Assembly: GCA_000333855.2 (NCBI GenBank)
Contig: CM007337.1
Span: forward strand, 524,648 to 588,647
DNA: 64,000 nucleotides
Source: Endotrypanum monterogeii
Taxonomy: Eukaryota; Euglenozoa; Kinetoplastea; Trypanosomatida; Trypanosomatidae
Direction of reading: 5' to 3'
The translations under genes and the position numbers were made by a program. Position 1 is the first letter of the stretch, and every line of letters begins with the position of its first letter. Positions 58,909-64,000 of this stretch are shown piece after piece. The notes under the pieces were generated by a model that ran no database searches, was not told the origin of the DNA, and saw nothing but the letters and a program-made list of their open reading frames with translations.

Positions 58909-61530
58909 ATGACCGAACCAGCGTTTCGGGGCACCTTACTGCTCCTGCAGAACCGTACGCGCCGCGATCCTGAGTCCTACAGGGATGAGTTCTTGGCACA
59001 GCTGGACCACTTCCAGGCTTCCAGCGCAACGGTGCTTTCCCAACGAAATTTGAACCCTCAGTTTGTCGCCGTGCTGAACTATGTATGCCAAGTGAGCCAC
59101 TGCTACCCAAAGGAGGGCGCTGTGATCGTAAACATCGTGGTGGAGCTTTTGCGGACATCCAAAGGTAACGGCCTACCGAGCGACTTGCGGCTTGCACTCG
59201 TAAAGTCGCTCATTCTCCTGCGGGCTAAAGATCTCGTTACAACGGACCAGACGTTCCCCTTGTTTTTCGAGCTGCTGCAGGAGCGGGATAAGTCGCTGCG
59301 CAAGCTGATCCTAACGCACGTTGTGAGTGACATCCGACGCGTAAACATGCCGGGCACAAAAAATGGAGCGCAGGTCAATAAAAATGCGCAGAATTTTCTT
59401 TTTTCGGTCATGGCAGAGGACGACTCGATTCAGGCACGCTGTGCGGAAATGGTAATGATTGATCTGTACCGTCGCCGTGTGTGGAGTGACGAGCGTACCG
59501 TAGAGGTGCTCACCAAGGCCTGCTTCTCCAAGCACACTCCTATTTTGCGCACGGCTCTTCGTTTTTTCTTGCTGCAAATGCCAAAGATTACTTCCCTGGA
59601 CGACGAGGATGCCGAGGACGACGAGGAGCAGGACCCCGGACGCACGATTTCAAAGCTGAAACAGAAGATGAAGATCGTCAAGAAAACGTCGAAGCGCGAG
59701 CGAGTGTTGAAGCGCAGCGTTCGGGGGGCGAGGCGCAAGTACGACCGGCAAGAAAGGGAGGAGGAGCTTTTCGCGAAGCAGCATGTCGACCCCATTCGTC
59801 TTCTGCGTGACCCTCAGCAATTCGTGGAACGCCTGCTGGGGAAGCTACAGAAGACGTCCGAGCGCTTTGAGGTGCGTCTGTTGTACTTGAACGTCATTGC
59901 ACGCACCGTCTCGGAGCACGAGGTGATTCACATCCCACTCTATGGATTCCTGGAACGGTACATGGAGCCTTCTCAGCTTCACGCCACGCAGCTTCTCGCC
60001 CTCTCCGCAATGTGCGTACACAAAATGGTTCCCCCGGACGTCATTGAGCCACTTCTGCGCACCATTGCAAACCATTTCGTTTCTGACCGGTCCTCTGCGG
60101 ATGCGATTACGGTTGGCATCAATACAATTCGAGAAATTTGCAAGCGTCAGCCCCTCGCGATGAATGCTGATCTTCTGAAGGACCTGGCTGAGTACAAAAG
60201 TCAGCGTGGCGACAAGGGTGTCATGATGGCAGCCCGTGCGCTCATCCAGCTCTACCGGGATGTGTACCCAGAGCTGCTCCCCGCAAAACTGCGTGGCGGA
60301 AGGGCGGGCGCTGCGGACATGGCAAAGAAACCTATTTACGGTGCTGAGCATGTGTACACCGACATCCCTGGGCTCGAACTTCTCTATGATAACAATGGCA
60401 GTGACAACTCCAGCGATGCAAGTGGTAGCGAGAGATCCTCCTCCGACGATGACTCCTCCAGCGGTGAGTGGGCGACAGACTCTGACAGCGAAGTGGACGA
60501 CCACGAAATCGATGGTGAGTTTGTTGACGTCACTGACTCGAGCGAAGGAGAGGAGGACGAGGAGGAGGAGGACGAGGATACTTGTCCACAGCTGGTGCCG
60601 GTACACGATCAAAATATCGGTTCTGACGACCCGGCCTGCCGAGAAGACGGAGGGTCTCTCAAACGTGCCCGCTTGGAGAAAATTACCCAACCCGCGGCTG
60701 ACTCTCAGAACGATGTTGCGCGAAGCGAGAATTCGGTCAGCAGCGGCTGTGAGGAGAAAGACGCTGAGAGTGAGGATGCAGAGGTCGATGACAGCGATGA
60801 GGGTGACGACGAAGAAAGCCAGTTTGGCTGGGAGGAGACATCCGATGAGGAGGAGACATCCGATGGGGAGAATGAGGAAGACGACGGCGAGAGTGTTGCC
60901 GAGGAGGTCGGTGCGGAAGAGGAGCCTGCCTCTCTTTCAGCCGCCTTGGCGACAGCTAATCCTGCCTCGGAGTGGTATGAAGACCTTACTGATGGGATGA
61001 GTAGCAACTCCTCGTCGTCACGCCGACCATTGTCTTTGTCGAGCTCCAAGGCATCCTCGACCGCTTCAATGGCTTCGTCGCGTCTCTTGACAGACAGCGA
61101 CTTCCAAAAGATGAGTCAGCTACGCGAACAACAAGGCAGCCACTTGTCACTCCGAGGTAAGCTTAAGGATCGAGTGGCACGTTCTAAGAAGCGCCACGAT
61201 CTCATCCATGGCATAACCAATGATCTCGACGCGCATGCTATCGAGCACTTCACTGAAAAGAAGCGTGAAACGGATAAGCAGACAAAGATCGAGCAGGCGC
61301 AGGAGTTGCGCAAGGCATCCTCTAAGTTTGAGCTGCGCCGCAAGAAGAAGAGTAAGCTAAACTCCACACACGGAGAGCACTCGAAGCGTGGAAAGCTGTT
61401 CCAAATGACGAAGCGCTCACAGCGCGTGGCAACGAAACTGAAGAGCTCCGTTGAGGATCGTGCTACCCGCGCAAAGGAAATGAAGAAGAAGGATGTGAAA
61501 TTCCGCATCAAGCGCGGTTGGAAGGCGTAG
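58909..61530 (+). CDS. SDA1: SDA1 ribosome-biogenesis protein
   Basis: The 873-residue product matches the SDA1/SDAD1 family along its length. The N-terminal NUC130/3NT-type region (about 1-170) has the DPESYRDEFLAQLDHF segment and helical repeats. The middle contains RLLRDPQQFVERLLGKLQ, the IPLYGFLERYM segment and a domain ending YRDVYPELLPAKLRG. A long acidic Ser/Asp/Glu tract follows (about 495-680), and then a very basic C-terminus with the conserved AKEMKKKDVKFRIKRGWKA-type end. Yeast Sda1 (767) works on pre-60S maturation and nuclear export, and the basic tail is typical of nucleolar proteins. The acidic tract is longer than in yeast. The ATG is directly followed by conserved sequence, which supports the start. 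Confidence 0.95.
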   Translation: MTEPAFRGTLLLLQNRTRRDPESYRDEFLAQLDHFQASSATVLSQRNLNPQFVAVLNYVCQVSHCYPKEGAVIVNIVVELLRTSKGNGLPSDLRLALVKSLILLRAKDLVTTDQTFPLFFELLQERDKSLRKLILTHVVSDIRRVNMPGTKNGAQVNKNAQNFLFSVMAEDDSIQARCAEMVMIDLYRRRVWSDERTVEVLTKACFSKHTPILRTALRFFLLQMPKITSLDDEDAEDDEEQDPGRTISKLKQKMKIVKKTSKRERVLKRSVRGARRKYDRQEREEELFAKQHVDPIRLLRDPQQFVERLLGKLQKTSERFEVRLLYLNVIARTVSEHEVIHIPLYGFLERYMEPSQLHATQLLALSAMCVHKMVPPDVIEPLLRTIANHFVSDRSSADAITVGINTIREICKRQPLAMNADLLKDLAEYKSQRGDKGVMMAARALIQLYRDVYPELLPAKLRGGRAGAADMAKKPIYGAEHVYTDIPGLELLYDNNGSDNSSDASGSERSSSDDDSSSGEWATDSDSEVDDHEIDGEFVDVTDSSEGEEDEEEEDEDTCPQLVPVHDQNIGSDDPACREDGGSLKRARLEKITQPAADSQNDVARSENSVSSGCEEKDAESEDAEVDDSDEGDDEESQFGWEETSDEEETSDGENEEDDGESVAEEVGAEEEPASLSAALATANPASEWYEDLTDGMSSNSSSSRRPLSLSSSKASSTASMASSRLLTDSDFQKMSQLREQQGSHLSLRGKLKDRVARSKKRHDLIHGITNDLDAHAIEHFTEKKRETDKQTKIEQAQELRKASSKFELRRKKKSKLNSTHGEHSKRGKLFQMTKRSQRVATKLKSSVEDRATRAKEMKKKDVKFRIKRGWKA

Positions 61531-62459
61531 GGAATTAACCAGTGGCACGAAGGGGTATCACTCACCAGTGATTATGTGCCTCCACAACAGCAATGGGGGG
61601 GGGGGAGGTGCGCTCACGCCGATATAAAGAAACGCTGTGTGCTGCAGAAGAGTATGATATGCTACGTGCATAATGTATGGACTACGCACATGATGAGTGC
61701 AATTGTGTTTCCTCCATTTTCCTGCTTATTTTCTCACCAAATGAATCGTTTAAGCTAATGTTGATATGTTTCTCTCCCTCTGTTCCCCTGCTGCTGCTCT
61801 GCCCCACCCCCCTGCTCGTCCATTGGGGCTGTCAGACGCCCCGTATGCGATGCCTCCTCATTTTACTTCGGCTGAAGTGAAACATCTTCGGAACGGGCGT
61901 CTACCCTTGGAGGTGTGAAGCGAACAGGCCGGGGAGTAGTGGTAAAAGAAAGAAAAACTGCGAAGAATGTGAGATCTCGATCTCAGGCAGCTAAGAATAA
62001 AACGAAATTTGAATTATTACACTAATACACAGACATGGTCCTGCGATCGGTGTCTAGGCATCTCTCTCAGCCGCAGAAAAACGATGGTCCGTGTCGACCT
62101 CACAAGCCTGCATCTTTTCTCATCTTAGCTTTTTCGTGCTGTTTTTTTTTTTTTTCGGCACACCGACGGCGATCAGTTTCGTTGTGTCTCCGCTGATACA
62201 CCCTCACGAAGACCGTGGTCGTTGAAGAGAGAGGGATACCAGCCTTCTTGGCCGTCGTCGTCGCTGTCGAAGATCCGATGGTTTTCTCTGAACATATTAT
62301 GTAATTTTACCGCCGATTCGCATCTCACCCCCTTTTCTGTCACTTATTTCTCGGTTAACATAAACTATGAAATGTCGGCGCACGAACAGCGGCGCCACCG
62401 AGACCCTTGCTTTGTGACTTCTCCACTCCACCGCGCCGTACACCTCGAACTCCCAAGTC
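61531..62459. other. non-coding gap
   Basis: No gene is supported. A T run lies at about 62142-62156, followed by an AG at 62175-62176 that may serve the small gene downstream. A frame at 62222-62491 overlaps the start of that gene in another frame and has no motif. Confidence 0.6.
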
Positions 62460-62849
62460 ATGTCCCTTCAAGTCTTCTTCGACTTCTCTAGCAGTGTTCT
62501 GAGCCCCAAGTATGTGGGACTGTCACCATTTTATGACCCGAAAGAGTCGCGATACGACTCATCCTCTCCTGGGGTTCTCTTCTCGATGTACGAGTACACC
62601 TTGTGCACGAAGCGAGCACTCAACACCCGAATCATCGGTTTTGCTGAGCCAACGCTACAGCAGTGCATAGAGGAGTTTGCACGTAATCTAAAATCGACAG
62701 CCTTCATACAAGACAAGGAAGCGACAGCAGCGGTACTGCGGCAGCGGCGGGGCATAGTGGATCCATCGCAGCTGCCTTGGTCGCCACGACCTGAGTATCT
62801 GGCCTGGCTGCAAGCCCAAGGCCGCCTCGAAGAGGCACATGTGTCGTGA
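62460..62849 (+). CDS. small hypothetical protein
   Basis: An ATG-initiated frame of 129 residues, MSLQVFFDFSSSVLSPKY to the LEEAHVS end, with balanced composition and no low-complexity stretch. This sets it apart from the repeat-derived frames in the gaps. It has a Tyr/Phe/Ser-rich first half and a mostly helical, charged second half (about 60-125). No signal peptide, membrane segment or known motif is visible. It is probably a kinetoplastid-specific protein. Coding status rests on composition, ATG start and spacing to its neighbours rather than on recognised homology. Confidence 0.6.
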   Translation: MSLQVFFDFSSSVLSPKYVGLSPFYDPKESRYDSSSPGVLFSMYEYTLCTKRALNTRIIGFAEPTLQQCIEEFARNLKSTAFIQDKEATAAVLRQRRGIVDPSQLPWSPRPEYLAWLQAQGRLEEAHVS

Positions 62850-63892
62850 ACCGGTCAGGACGAGTAGGAGACTGCGTTACTCCAAGCAAGAATCGTTAGG
62901 CTCTCCTATTATTTAGGTGTGCTTCCAGTTGGTTTCGCGGTGTGCGGTGTTGCACTTTGCAACCAACCCTACGAGGGAGGGGGGGAATACGATTTCTTCT
63001 ACTCTGTATCTGATACACTCTCCCGGCTATGTTTTTGTCGCACACAAATGTCCTTTTTTTTTTTTTAACATGCCGAAGTGTGGGTCTCGATGTCGGTGAA
63101 GGAGTTAATTTTGATTCGAATGCGTTGACACGTTCTGTCTTACTGAGTCGTTTTCTTACCCTCTTGATAGATCACTTCTTTTCCCTCTCCCCCTTTTGTT
63201 GTGCCCCAGTGCCGACTGCAATCCACATGGGACAAAGGGGGAAGGATCTCTCATAGTGCCCTGGGAGCGATAGTGTCGAGAAAATTGGGTGCCGCGCTAT
63301 GCTGGGAACAACATCCATGGTGATGTGGCCACCATTCCATGCTATCGATCCTAAACATTTTTTGCTTTCGTCAAAATAAGATGAACACGCAACTGTGCAA
63401 CTTCGTCATCTCTCGCCGCTCTCCTTCTTCCTTCATCAAGGAATGACCTCTGTAAATGACGTTTACAAGGGAACGCGGTATGGGGTTAGTCTTCGGCTGT
63501 CTAGATGAAGTCAAAATGCAGTCCGACACCCTCCGTCATAAATATATATATATATATATATATTCCCTCCAGGAAAGGGAAGTTTCCGATTGCATGTTTA
63601 GGTTTATCCCGGCATTCCTCCGCCCGCTTTATCTGTGTCCCCTGTGTTCTTTTGTGTTCTTTTTTTTTTGCCAATAGCTCACCGGACTTCACGCTTATGT
63701 GTCTCTACTCCATTTCTGCCTCTTCTGCGCCCTTTTTGAACTGCCCACGTTTTCTATTCCACCGACCCAGCGCGGATCTGTAGAGGGATCCAGTCCTCTT
63801 TGTTTTATTGGCGCTCTGCTAGGAGCGCATCTTTTCCGCATCCCCATCCGCTTGCTCTACCTCGCTCCCCTCCCTCCCATTCATCACTTCCA
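62850..63892. other. non-coding gap with (TA)n
   Basis: No gene is visible. It contains T runs near 63053, 63354 and 63660 and a (TA)n tract at about 63540-63563. The C/T-rich stretch at about 63823-63890 is the likely splice region for the gene at the right edge. Confidence 0.65.
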
Positions 63893-64000
63893 ATGCCAGT
63901 GAGCGTCCCTGCCATGCCTGAGGATCCACCCGGCAGGGCAGAGGGGTGTGCCTCGCTCTCCAAAAGCGAACTGTCTGAAGAGAATCCACACCTGCAGCTC
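63893..64000 (+). CDS. 5' end of a gene cut by the window edge
   Basis: The ATG at 63893 opens a frame that stays open to the last base: 36 codons beginning MPVSVPAMPEDPPGRAEG, hydrophilic and Pro/Glu/Ser-rich. It is preceded by C/T-rich DNA with an AG at about 63811-63812, as in other genes here. The fragment is too short to identify. A second in-frame ATG at codon 8 is an alternative start. Confidence 0.5.
   Translation, partial: MPVSVPAMPEDPPGRAEGCASLSKSELSEENPHLQL

Noticed and set aside
1..64000. CRISPR arrays, bacterial promoters, prophage or plasmid features
   Set aside because: No spaced repeats of that kind; dinucleotide tracts are microsatellites, and the gene content is clearly kinetoplastid.

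Overview
The window is nuclear DNA of a trypanosomatid flagellate, most likely Leishmania or a close relative (Leishmaniinae). Every convincing gene is a single uninterrupted frame on the + strand. Genes are separated by 0.7-3.9 kb of non-coding DNA. Each gene is preceded by a long pyrimidine tract followed by an AG, as expected for spliced-leader trans-splicing of a polycistronic transcript. I see no introns, bacterial operon signals, CRISPR or rRNA, and the window reads as part of one polycistronic transcription unit. The species cannot be fixed from the sequence alone.

Left part (1-16 kb): possible tail of an upstream gene; a large serine-rich coiled-coil protein (2347-4866); a tail-anchored VAP/MSP-domain protein (7108-8004); and a 1521-residue membrane protein (11424-15989) that looks like TMEM94, the divergent P-type-ATPase relative, with degraded catalytic motifs.

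Central part (17-37 kb): a TTC27-like TPR protein, the RNA cytidine acetyltransferase NAT10/Kre33, an OSCP1-like protein, a Cys/His-rich mitochondrial protein, a tiny QCR9-like complex III subunit, eIF3b, and a kinetoplastid-type putative mitochondrial membrane protein. A 28-bp imperfect hairpin lies between the Cys/His-rich gene and the QCR9-like gene.

Right part (37-64 kb): a large METTL25-family methyltransferase, a low-complexity protein ending in a PBZ-like zinc finger and a ubiquitin-like domain, a two-TM protein, NMN adenylyltransferase, a membrane-anchored cytochrome b5-like protein, an aldonolactone oxidase, SDA1, a small hypothetical protein, and the first 36 codons of another gene at the right edge. 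A roughly 300-bp sequence occurs twice here in direct orientation (47484-47795 and 54312-54625, about 98% identical over its main part). It flanks a 6.8-kb block with three genes and is the clearest sign of recent mobility or duplication.

Two functional themes recur. One is ribosome production and translation (TTC27-like, NAT10, SDA1, eIF3b). The other is mitochondrial/redox metabolism (QCR9-like, Cys/His-rich protein, two putative mitochondrial membrane proteins, cytochrome b5, aldonolactone oxidase, NMNAT). In trypanosomatids, neighbours in a transcription unit are usually not functionally linked, so these themes may be chance. Intergenic DNA is rich in (TA)n, (GT)n, (CA)n and homopolymer tracts.
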